Source of the DNA: Pilimelia terevasa
GTDB lineage: Bacteria; Actinomycetota; Actinomycetes; Mycobacteriales; Micromonosporaceae
Length of the DNA stretch: 64,000 nucleotides
Assembly: GCF_014647915.1 (NCBI RefSeq)
Contig: NZ_BMQC01000005.1
Coordinates: 124,001 to 188,000 of the forward strand
Direction of reading: 5' to 3'
Shown: piece after piece, positions 6,894 through 14,588 of the stretch
Layout: every line of letters begins with the position of its first letter
Position numbering within the stretch: the first letter of the stretch is position 1
Notes under the pieces: generated by a model
Seen by the model: the letters and a program-made list of their open reading frames with translations, nothing else
Database searches by the model: none
Told to the model about the DNA's origin: nothing
Made by a program: the position numbers and the translations under genes

Positions 6894-9548
6894 TCAGCTC
6901 AGGAAGTCGGTGAGGATGCGCGCCGTCATGGCGCCGTCGTGGAAGGTGCGGGCGTAGGCGGCGGAGGCCGCCCCGAGCGCCGCGGCGCGGTCCCGGTCGG
7001 AGACGAGCTGCTCGATCGCCCCGCCGAGGTCGGCGACGCCGACGTTGACGATCGGCAGGTCCGCGCCCACCACGGCGGCGACCTCCTCGGTGATGTGGCC
7101 GAGGACCGGCCGGCCGGCGGCCATCGCCTCGACGGCGAAGGTGCCGAAACTGCCGGTGGTGAACTGGTCGAGGACGATGTCGCAGCGCTGCACGAGGTCC
7201 CGGACCTGCGCCCAGGGCACGTTCTCGGCCAGCACCAGCTCGATCATGCCCTTGCGCTCCAGCTCCTCGACGACGGGCAGGATGTGGTCGGTGCCCTTGG
7301 TCCAGCGCTTGGACGGCGCGTGCAGCACCATCGGGCGCGGGCGGCGCATGACCGGCTCGTCGGAGGCCCAGGCGGCGACGTCCACCACCAGCGGCACCCA
7401 CGTCGCCGTGGGCACGTCGGCCAGCAGGTCGGGCGTGGTGACGTAGACGGGCAGCTTGCCGGCGGCGACGATCTTCAGGTTCTGCTCGACGCGGCCGGTC
7501 AGGTTCTCCACCATCCACGCCGGGGCGTCGCGGAACATCGACCACTTGTGCCGGTCCATGTGGTGCAGGGGGTGGCGGATCTCGCTGCCGTGGGCCAGGA
7601 TCGCGGTCTTGATCCCGGCGCGGCGCAGGATCGGCAGCTCCTTGTCGATGGCGCTGCCGTACAGGTGGCCGAACACCGGCAGGAACGCGTCGGCCAGCAC
7701 GTGGGTGTACCGCTCCAGGATGCTCTTCATCCGCTGTGCCTGGACGTCGGCGTCGGGCAGGCAGTCCACGTCGAGGTACTCGTCGGCGGGGTAGTCGAAG
7801 GACTCCGGCTGGCGCCACATGACGACCTCGGCGCCGACGTCGGGGCGGCGGCGGCAGATCGCGCTGGCGAACGCCGCGCCCTGCCCGGCGTAGTTGGCCG
7901 GCCCGAGCCCGAGCCGGATCCGCGACTCGGGCGTGATCTTGCGCCAGTGCGCGGTGACCGCGGGCGCCTCGACCGGCGGCTCCTCGTCCTCGGCGTCCTC
8001 CTCGCCCGTGCCGTCGCCGGTGCGGACCCGGCTGACCCGCGCGCCCTCCTCCAGGCCCCAGGGCAGGTCCGGGCGCGGCGCGGGCGCCGGCAGCGGGGAC
8101 AGCGCCTGGTACACCTCCAGCAGCACCTCGGTCTGCTTCTCCCAGGACAGCTCGTCGAGCAGGCTGTCGGTGATTTGCGCCCGCCGGCCGTCCCGGTCGG
8201 CCATCACCGCGCGGATGGCCGTGACCAGGCTCGCCGGGTCCCCGGCGGTGAAGACCTCGCCGACCCCGCGGTCGTGGACGAAGGCGCTGGCGGCCTTCAC
8301 GTCGCTGACGATCACGGGCAGGCCGGCGTGCAGGTACTCGGCCATCTTGGTGGGCAGCGACAGCTCGTAGTTGAGGGTGCGCTTGGAGCAGATCAGTCCG
8401 ATGTCGGCGCTGGAGAGGTAGTCGGCGACGGTGTGCTGGGCAACGTAGGGCACGACGTGCACCCGGTCGGCGACCCCGGCGTCCTCGGCCTGGACCAGCA
8501 GCCCGTCCAGCTCCGGGTGCGAGCGGCCGGCGACGATGGCCAGGTGGAAGTCGGGCAGCAGCGCGAGCGCCCCGACGGCCGAGCCGAGCCCGCGCTCGGC
8601 GGAGATCCAGCCGGAGTAGACCAGCAGCGGGGTGTCGGGGTCCAGCCCGCAGACCTCCCGGACCGTCGCCTGCTCGGGGGCCCGGCCGACGCAGGCGCGG
8701 ACGGGGGTGTTGCGCACGACGCGGGGCGTCTGCCGCAGCGCGTACACCTGGCGGATCCGGTCGGCGATCTCCGGGGAGACGGTGACGACGGTGTCGGCCC
8801 GGCGGATGAAGGACTCCTCCAGGTCCAGGTAGGCGGCGCGCTGGTGCGGCGAGGGCCAGTCGACGCCGGGGACGAACTCGTGCGCGTCGTACAGCCACCG
8901 CACCGTCTCACCCCGGGCCCGCATCCGCGAGACGGCCTGGGCGACGACGCCGATGGTGGTGATGTCGTTGGCGTGGATCACGTCGGGGCGGATCCGCTCG
9001 ATGGCGGGGCCGAGCGAGTTGTCCAGGTCGACGAGCTGCGGCCAGTCCTTGTACCAGGTGCCGGCGGGCGCCCGCTTCTGCCGCTGCTCCCACAGGAAGG
9101 CCCGGCGCCGGAGCTGGTGGACGGCGCGGCGGACCTTGAGGCCGCCGGTGAGGGCCAGGCGGGCGGGGACGGCGGCGGCGGCGCCCGGCCCGCCGTTGCG
9201 CGCGGCGGCGCGCAGGTCGCCGATGCGCGCCGTGGTCCGCCGCTCGGCGGCGCGGTAGTTGGCGTCGAAGTACGGCAGGACGGTCCGGTGCCCGATGCCG
9301 AACTGGGTGAGCGCGCTGCGCCACGGGTGGGCGTTGGCGCTCGTGCGCACGTACGCGGGGACGACGACCCGGGAGACCCGGATCGGGCCCATCATCGACC
9401 GGCTGACCAGGCCGTCGGCGGCGACGCCGAGCAGGGCGACGTCCCAGCCGGCCCGGGCCGCGGCGATCGCCGACTTCTGCACCCGGGAGTCGCCGGTGAT
9501 CCCGTTCGCCACGACTACGGCCAGGCGGGGACGGCGAGGCTGGGACAT
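6894..9548 (-). CDS. Two-domain glycosyltransferase (GT4 fused to a second GT-B domain)
   Basis: An 884-residue protein. Residues 1 to about 480 form a GT4-type glycosyltransferase: an N-terminal VVANGITGDSRVQK segment, a central YDAHEF, RADTVVTVSPEIAD, LLVYSGWISAERG, and the C-terminal MAEYLHAGLPVIVSD nucleotide-sugar site. A Glu/Asp-rich linker follows, then a second region (about 525-884) with its own GT-B-like ending (APSKRWTKGTDH, FGTFAVEAMAAGRPVLGH). Fusions like this can add two sugars in one polypeptide. The start ATG is preceded by GGAGG at 7 bases. It is divergent from two related GT4 genes, which suggests one surface glycan pathway. Donor and acceptor sugars are unknown. Confidence 0.82.
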   Translation of the reverse strand: MSQPRRPRLAVVVANGITGDSRVQKSAIAAARAGWDVALLGVAADGLVSRSMMGPIRVSRVVVPAYVRTSANAHPWRSALTQFGIGHRTVLPYFDANYRAAERRTTARIGDLRAAARNGGPGAAAAVPARLALTGGLKVRRAVHQLRRRAFLWEQRQKRAPAGTWYKDWPQLVDLDNSLGPAIERIRPDVIHANDITTIGVVAQAVSRMRARGETVRWLYDAHEFVPGVDWPSPHQRAAYLDLEESFIRRADTVVTVSPEIADRIRQVYALRQTPRVVRNTPVRACVGRAPEQATVREVCGLDPDTPLLVYSGWISAERGLGSAVGALALLPDFHLAIVAGRSHPELDGLLVQAEDAGVADRVHVVPYVAQHTVADYLSSADIGLICSKRTLNYELSLPTKMAEYLHAGLPVIVSDVKAASAFVHDRGVGEVFTAGDPASLVTAIRAVMADRDGRRAQITDSLLDELSWEKQTEVLLEVYQALSPLPAPAPRPDLPWGLEEGARVSRVRTGDGTGEEDAEDEEPPVEAPAVTAHWRKITPESRIRLGLGPANYAGQGAAFASAICRRRPDVGAEVVMWRQPESFDYPADEYLDVDCLPDADVQAQRMKSILERYTHVLADAFLPVFGHLYGSAIDKELPILRRAGIKTAILAHGSEIRHPLHHMDRHKWSMFRDAPAWMVENLTGRVEQNLKIVAAGKLPVYVTTPDLLADVPTATWVPLVVDVAAWASDEPVMRRPRPMVLHAPSKRWTKGTDHILPVVEELERKGMIELVLAENVPWAQVRDLVQRCDIVLDQFTTGSFGTFAVEAMAAGRPVLGHITEEVAAVVGADLPIVNVGVADLGGAIEQLVSDRDRAAALGAASAAYARTFHDGAMTARILTDFLS

Positions 9549-9755
9549 GTAGAGACCTCCATCGGGGGTGTGCCACCGGACAGATCAACGACGGGGAGCC
9601 GGTCCGGCGGCGCGGGCCCGGGTGAACGCCGATCAGACAGCGCCGGAACACCTCAGGCCGAATTACCGGGGCGAATCCTATACGTCTGCCAGACACCATT
9701 CGCCGGGCTCGTCTGGTTTAGCGCCCCTTTCACCCGACAGAGTAGGCGCGCAAAA

Positions 9756-9784
9756 CCGACATATCTGGGTAAACGCCCTAGGCT
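9756..9784 (+). promoter_or_regulatory. Promoter for a leaderless GT4 mRNA
   Basis: CCGACA at 9756-9761 (4 of 6 to the -35 consensus), a 17-base spacer, then TAGGCT at 9779-9784; 7 bases later is the ATG at 9792. There is no Shine-Dalgarno sequence before the ATG, in agreement with a leaderless transcript. The remainder of the 243-base divergent gap shows no further clear signal. Confidence 0.5.
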
Positions 9785-9791
9785 GCGCTGG

Positions 9792-11441
9792 ATGATCGCC
9801 CACGACTCCGCGCCGCCCTCCCGGACGCAGGACCGGCCGGCGGCCGACGGCCGGCCGCCCGGCCGTGTCGTCATGCTCGTCGACAACGACGTGGCCCGGG
9901 ACTCCCGCGTGCAGAAGGCGGCCCGCAGCACCGCCGCGCTCGGCTGGGACGTGACCCTGCTCGGCGTCACCAGCGACGCCACGGCGCGCTGGGCGGTCGG
10001 CGACGCGGTGGCCCAGACGTACCCGGTGGCCCCGCTGCCGCGCCCGCGGCGCCGGGACTTCCGCCGCTCGCTGCGCCACCCGCTGGCCTACCCCACCCCC
10101 CAGCACGCCGACCACTTCGGCAAGCTGGCCCAGCTCCGCCGCACCGACCGGGTGTTCCTGGCCGGCGCCCGCCCCGTCGCGCCCCGGACGCCCCGGTGGG
10201 CCGCCCGCAAGGTCACCGGCCTGCTGCGGCGGGTCCAGGACCGGTGGGTGGCCGCCCGGGTCGCGCAGACCGCCGCCAAGGAGGCCGGGCACCTGCGCAT
10301 CACCCGCCGCGACGCGCTCGGGTACCGGCTGGCGGGCGCCGTGCGCGGCCACCGCGCCTGGCGGTCGCTGGAGCCGTACCTGTGGCGCTACGAGGTGGCC
10401 CTGGGCGCGGCCGTCGACGCCCTGGCGCCCGACATCATCCACGCCAACGACGTGCGGATGCTCGGGGTGGGCGCCCGCGCCGTCCGCCGGGCCCGGCTCG
10501 CCGGCCGGGAGGTCGCCCTCGTCTGGGACGCCCACGAGTACCTGCGCGGCCTGCGCCAGCCCGGCGCGCAGCGGCGGTGGCTGCCGGCGCACCTGGGCTA
10601 CCTGGAGGAGTACCTGCCGTTGGCCGACGCCGTGGTGACGGTCTCCGAGCCCATCGCCGACCTGCTCCAGCGCGACCACCAGCTCGCCGCGCGGCCGCTC
10701 GTGGTCCAGAACGTGCCCTCCGTCGACCGGCCGGTCACCGACGAGGACCGGCGGCGGTACGGCGACATCCGCGCCGCCTGCGGCCTCGGCCCCGACACCC
10801 CGCTGCTGGTGTACAGCGGGGCCGCCGCCGCCCAGCGGGGCATCGGCAACGCGGTCACCGCGCTGCGGCTGCTGCCCGGCGCGCACCTGGCGCTCGTGGT
10901 CGGCCAGTCCGGCCCCCGCTACGTCGCCCGGGTCCTGGAGCAGGCGGTGCGCCAGGGCGTCCGGCAGCGGGTGCACCTGGCCTCGTACGTGCCGCACTGG
11001 TACGTGCCGGAGTTCCTGTCCACCGCCGACGTCGGGCTGATCCCGCTGCACCACTGGCCCAACCACGAGCTGTCGCTGATCACCAAGTTCTTCGAGTACT
11101 CCCACGCCCGCCTGCCCCTGGTCACCAGCGACGTCGCCACGATGGCCGCCATGGTGCAGCGCACGGGGCAGGGCGAGGTGTTCGCGGCCGAGGACTGCGA
11201 GGACCTCGCCCGCGCGGTGCGCGCCGTGCTCGCCGACCCCGCCCGGTACCGCGCCGCCTACGACAACCCCGCGCTGCTGTCGCGGTGGACGTGGGAGGAG
11301 GAGGTCCAGGTGCTGCACCAGCTCTACGCGCGCCTGCGCGGCGTCGGGGCGGCGGCCGAGGCCGGCGTCCCCGTCCCGGGCGGCCGCACCCCCGACCGCG
11401 CGCGGGCGCGGGTCGGCGCCGCGGCCGAGCCGGCAGAGTGA
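9792..11441 (+). CDS. GT4 family glycosyltransferase
   Basis: A 549-residue GT-B fold glycosyltransferase. Landmarks are VVMLVDNDVARDSRVQK near residue 27, IIHANDVRMLGVGARAV, VWDAHEYLRG, the VTVSEPIADLL hinge strand, LLVYSGAAAAQRGIGNAV at the start of the donor domain, and LITKFFEYSHARLPLVTSD, which carries the conserved E-x7-E-type nucleotide-sugar site. Very similar in layout to the next gene, so the pair looks like an ancient duplication. Probably cytoplasmic or membrane-associated, adding a sugar to a lipid-linked or surface polysaccharide. The start fits a leaderless promoter; a 77-base gap separates it from the next GT4. Confidence 0.88.
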   Translation: MIAHDSAPPSRTQDRPAADGRPPGRVVMLVDNDVARDSRVQKAARSTAALGWDVTLLGVTSDATARWAVGDAVAQTYPVAPLPRPRRRDFRRSLRHPLAYPTPQHADHFGKLAQLRRTDRVFLAGARPVAPRTPRWAARKVTGLLRRVQDRWVAARVAQTAAKEAGHLRITRRDALGYRLAGAVRGHRAWRSLEPYLWRYEVALGAAVDALAPDIIHANDVRMLGVGARAVRRARLAGREVALVWDAHEYLRGLRQPGAQRRWLPAHLGYLEEYLPLADAVVTVSEPIADLLQRDHQLAARPLVVQNVPSVDRPVTDEDRRRYGDIRAACGLGPDTPLLVYSGAAAAQRGIGNAVTALRLLPGAHLALVVGQSGPRYVARVLEQAVRQGVRQRVHLASYVPHWYVPEFLSTADVGLIPLHHWPNHELSLITKFFEYSHARLPLVTSDVATMAAMVQRTGQGEVFAAEDCEDLARAVRAVLADPARYRAAYDNPALLSRWTWEEEVQVLHQLYARLRGVGAAAEAGVPVPGGRTPDRARARVGAAAEPAE

Positions 11442-11518
11442 CGGCCCGTGCCCTGGAGCGTTGACCCGAACGATCCGGCCATGCCGCGGGCGGCCGGGAA
11501 CCCGCCTGGAAGGAACCG

Positions 11519-13030
11519 ATGAACCCGACCGAGGAGACCCCGACCCACCGGGGCCGGATCGTCATGCTCGTCCACCGCGAGATCCACAACGACTCGCGGG
11601 TCCAGAAGATCGCCGTCTCCGCCGCCGAGGCGGGGTGGGAGGTCTTCCTGCTCGGGCGGGCGCCCCGCTCGTCCACCCGGCAGCTCGGCGGCGCGACCGT
11701 ACACATGCTGCGGCCGGCCACGGGCGTCGCGCTGCCGCGGCACGGCCTGCACCGGTCGTGGCTGCGCCACCCGCTGGCGTACCCGCCCAACGGCATCGCC
11801 GGGTACCGCCGCGAGTGGATCTCCTCCTGGGAGGCCAGCATCAACGAGCGGCGCGACGTCAGCCGGTACGCCGGGGGGCGGCCGCCGGCCTGGCTGCGCG
11901 CCGAGTCGCTGGTGCACAAGGTGGGCCGGCGCTGGGTGCGGCTGCGCACCAACCAGCTCACGGCCGCCCGCCAGCCGCGCCGGCACCACGGGCCGATCGA
12001 CCGCGGGTACGCGGCGCTGTGGCGCGCGCTGGCCGGCAGCCGGAGCTGGCGGCGGCTGGACCCGACGCTGTGGGAGTACGAGCTGACGTTCGGGCCGACC
12101 ATCGACCGGCTCAAGCCCGACCTCATCCACGCCCACGACTTCCGGATGCTCGGCGTCGGCGCCCGCGCGGCGATGCGCGGCCGGCTCAAGGGCCGGCAGG
12201 TCAAGCTCGTCTGGGACGCCCACGAGTACCTGCCGGGCATCCGCTCCTGGGTGGACAACGTGCGCTGGAAGCAGGCGAACATGGACCACGAGCGGGAGTA
12301 CGCCCGGTACGCCGACGCCGTGGTGACCGTCTCCGACACCCTCGCCGAGATGCTCCGCGAGCGCCACCGCCTGCCGCGCACCCCGCACGTGATCCTCAAC
12401 GCCCCGTCCACCGCCGAGATCACCGCGGACGGCACCGCGCCCAGCCTGCGGGCGCAGTGCGGCCTGGCCGCCGACACCCCGCTGGTGGTCTACAGCGGCG
12501 GGGCGGCCGAGCAGCGCGGCCTGCGCACCATGGTCGAGGCCATGCCCCTGCTGGACGACGTGCACGTGGCGTTCGTGGTCAACGCGCCGGACAGCCCGTT
12601 CGTCACCGCGCTGCGGGAGCAGGCCGCGGCCCTGGGGGTGGCCGGCCGGCTGCACGTGCACCCGTTCGTGCCGCACGACCAGGTGGTGCCGTTCCTGTCC
12701 AGCGCCGACATCGGCGTGATCCCCATCCACCACTACCCGAACCACGAGATCGCGCTGATCACCAAGTTCTTCGAGTACTCGCAGGCCCGGCTCCCGATCG
12801 TGGTCAGCGACGTGAAGACGATGGCGGCCACCGTCCGGGAGTCGGGGCAGGGCGAGGTGTTCCGGGCCGAGGACGCGGCCGACTACGCCCGCGCCGTGCG
12901 GGCCGTGCTCGCCGACCCGGCCCGGTACCGCGCGGTGTACGAGACCGACCTGCTGGACTCGTGGACGTGGGAGGCGCAGGCGAAGGTCCTGGACAGCCTG
13001 TACTCGCAGCTCCTCGAACCGGCCTCCTAG
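11519..13030 (+). CDS. GT4 family glycosyltransferase (paralogue of the preceding gene)
   Basis: A 503-residue GT-B glycosyltransferase with IVMLVHREIHNDSRVQK at the N-terminus, LIHAHDFRMLGVGARAA, VWDAHEYLPG, VTVSDTLAEML, LVVYSGGAAEQRGL and LITKFFEYSQARLPIVVSD. These blocks match the upstream gene nearly word for word, but the region about 60-190 differs, which is the acceptor-binding half. The ATG has a good GGAAGG site 5 bases upstream. Together with the two-domain GT and the acyltransferase gene it suggests synthesis and decoration of an exported glycan. No flippase, Wzy or export gene is in the window. Confidence 0.88.
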   Translation: MNPTEETPTHRGRIVMLVHREIHNDSRVQKIAVSAAEAGWEVFLLGRAPRSSTRQLGGATVHMLRPATGVALPRHGLHRSWLRHPLAYPPNGIAGYRREWISSWEASINERRDVSRYAGGRPPAWLRAESLVHKVGRRWVRLRTNQLTAARQPRRHHGPIDRGYAALWRALAGSRSWRRLDPTLWEYELTFGPTIDRLKPDLIHAHDFRMLGVGARAAMRGRLKGRQVKLVWDAHEYLPGIRSWVDNVRWKQANMDHEREYARYADAVVTVSDTLAEMLRERHRLPRTPHVILNAPSTAEITADGTAPSLRAQCGLAADTPLVVYSGGAAEQRGLRTMVEAMPLLDDVHVAFVVNAPDSPFVTALREQAAALGVAGRLHVHPFVPHDQVVPFLSSADIGVIPIHHYPNHEIALITKFFEYSQARLPIVVSDVKTMAATVRESGQGEVFRAEDAADYARAVRAVLADPARYRAVYETDLLDSWTWEAQAKVLDSLYSQLLEPAS

Positions 13031-13061
13031 CCGGCGGCCGTGACCCGGCGGCGGGGCGTCG

Positions 13062-13067
13062 TAGGAT
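13062..13067 (+). promoter_or_regulatory. -10 box (TAGGAT) before the Lon-substrate-binding-domain gene
   Basis: TAGGAT fits TANNNT and lies 72 bases before the ATG at 13139, just downstream of the last GT4 stop. No convincing -35 is seen. Confidence 0.3.
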
Positions 13068-13138
13068 GTCCGCGTCGCCCGGCGCCGGTCAGGACCGCAC
13101 CGCCGGACGCGGCGGCGGAGGCCGGTTGGGGTGGTCGG

Positions 13139-13822
13139 ATGAGTGCGCGGCTGGCGCTGCTGCCGCTGCCCACCGTGCTCTTCCCGGGGCTGGTCCTGCC
13201 GCTGCGGGTGGTCGAGGAGCGGTACCGCGCGCTCGTCCGCCGGCTCGTCGCGCTGCCGGCGCGGGTGCCGCGCGAGTTCGGCGTGGTCGCCATCCACCGC
13301 GGCAACGCGCTGCTCGACCGGCCGGTCGACGCCACCGGGCGCGCGGTCACCCTGCACGCGGTCGGCTGCGCCGCGGTCGTCCGCACGATCACCGCCCACG
13401 CCGACGGCCGGTACGACGTCGTGGTGGTGGGCCGCCGCCGGTTCGAGGTCGAGGGGCTGGACACCGTGGCCGCGCCGTACCTGACCGCCGAGGTCCGGTG
13501 GCTGCCCGAGCCGGCCGGCGCCGGGGCGGCGGCGCTGGTCCCGCAGGTGTGCGCCGCGCTGCGCCGGTACCTGGCCGCGCTCGACGGCGACACCGCCGCC
13601 ACCGAGCAGTTGCCGACCGACCCCCGGGTGGTGTCCTACCTGGTCGGCGCGGTCGCCTCGCTGAGCGTGGACGACCGCCAGCTCCTGCTCGCCGCGCCGG
13701 ACACGGCCGCGCGGCTGCGCACGGGCCAGCGGCTGCTCAGCCGGGAGGCGGCGCTGCTGGGCCGGATCCGGGCGGTGCCGCAGCCCCTGGCCCGGTGGAC
13801 CACCCATCCCCTGCCGAACTGA
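13139..13822 (+). CDS. Stand-alone Lon substrate-binding (LON) domain protein
   Basis: A 227-residue protein that starts LALLPLPTVLFPGLVLPLRVVEERY, the hallmark of the LON N-terminal (PUA-like) domain, with FGVVAIHRG and the RYDVVVVGRRRFEV strand further on. It lacks the AAA+ and Ser/Lys protease domains of Lon, so it is not a protease by itself. Such stand-alone proteins are common in actinobacteria and their role is uncertain (substrate recognition or adaptor). Its last 86 bases overlap, head to head, the 3' end of the DUF2567 gene on the other strand. Confidence 0.85.
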   Translation: MSARLALLPLPTVLFPGLVLPLRVVEERYRALVRRLVALPARVPREFGVVAIHRGNALLDRPVDATGRAVTLHAVGCAAVVRTITAHADGRYDVVVVGRRRFEVEGLDTVAAPYLTAEVRWLPEPAGAGAAALVPQVCAALRRYLAALDGDTAATEQLPTDPRVVSYLVGAVASLSVDDRQLLLAAPDTAARLRTGQRLLSREAALLGRIRAVPQPLARWTTHPLPN

Positions 13823-14588
13823 CCGGACCCGCACCGGCGCCGGGTCCGCCGCCGCCGGCAGCCTGCGCCCCGCCGTCCGCCTGCACTCCGCCCTCGGCCT
13901 GCGCCCCGCCGTCCGCGCCGGGGACGCCCGCAAGGACCGGCCAGGCCGGTCGGGCCCAGGCCAGGGCGTCCTCCTCGTGCCGGCGCAGGGTGGTGAACCG
14001 GGACCAGCCGGCCAGCAGGGTGTACGCCGTCGCCGCGCACAGGGCCGGCGCGAGCACGTCGCCGCGGACCAGCGGCAGGACCCCGCCGAGCCGGTACACC
14101 TGCGTCGCCCGCAGGTCCGCGGGCTTGGCCAGCCTGGTCCCCGCCGCGGAGTCCAGCAGCGCCCGGTAGTCGGCGAGGCCGATCTGCCGGCCGACCCACC
14201 ACGCCACGACGCCCGCGGCGACCGCGCCCAGGACCAGCGCGCCGAGCTGCCCGACGCCCCGGTACCGGCGCAGGAGCACCCAGGCCGCCACCGCGGCCGC
14301 GCCGCCGAGACCCGCGCCCAGCATCGTGAACCACGCGTCGGCGGCGGCGAACTGCTCCGGCTGCGGACTGGTCAGCGCCGGGCCGGCGGCCGTCATCCGC
14401 AGCGGCACGTCGGGGGCCAGCGCCTGCCACAGCAGCCCGAGCGGCACGCCGGCCACCGCCAGCGCGCCCACGAGCGCAGCGTGCCGGACCCAGCCGCCGC
14501 GCCGCGCGGGCCGCGGCGCGGCGAGGGCGGCCGCCTCCGCCGCCCCCACGCCCACCGGCGCCGGCCAGGCCGGCCCGTCGGTGCTCAC
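13737..14588 (-). CDS. DUF2567-like membrane protein with a repetitive C-terminal tail
   Basis: A 283-residue protein with four predicted membrane helices (about 35-57, 88-110, 117-138 and 180-200) and conserved [12 protein letters not shown] and PLVRGDVL loops; the layout matches DUF2567 proteins of actinobacteria. GTG 14588 overlaps the dnaE stop by 4 bases (GTGA), so it is translationally coupled to dnaE. The last 60-70 residues are low complexity, built from GGAQA-type hexapeptides encoded by an 18-bp tandem repeat, and the frame runs 86 bases into the convergent LON-domain gene. This suggests the original stop was lost. Function unknown. Confidence 0.7.
   Translation of the reverse strand: MSTDGPAWPAPVGVGAAEAAALAAPRPARRGGWVRHAALVGALAVAGVPLGLLWQALAPDVPLRMTAAGPALTSPQPEQFAAADAWFTMLGAGLGGAAAVAAWVLLRRYRGVGQLGALVLGAVAAGVVAWWVGRQIGLADYRALLDSAAGTRLAKPADLRATQVYRLGGVLPLVRGDVLAPALCAATAYTLLAGWSRFTTLRRHEEDALAWARPAWPVLAGVPGADGGAQAEGGVQADGGAQAAGGGGPGAGAGPVSSAGDGWSTGPGAAAPPGSGPAAPPPG
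13861..13914. repeat. Three tandem 18-bp units in the DUF2567 tail
   Basis: Units 13861-13878 and 13897-13914 are identical; the middle unit 13879-13896 differs at a few positions. In frame they encode the hexapeptide pattern (D/E)GG(A/V)QA. Copy number may vary between strains. Confidence 0.7.

Noticed and set aside
6939-11441. A 1500-codon open frame opposite the GT fusion gene that continues into the GT4 gene
   Set aside because: The first part is antisense to the conserved fusion GT; only the part from ATG 9792 has family motifs. Long antisense frames are normal at this GC content.
13139-13822. Lon protease
   Set aside because: Only the N-terminal substrate-binding domain is present; no AAA+ or Ser/Lys protease domain.
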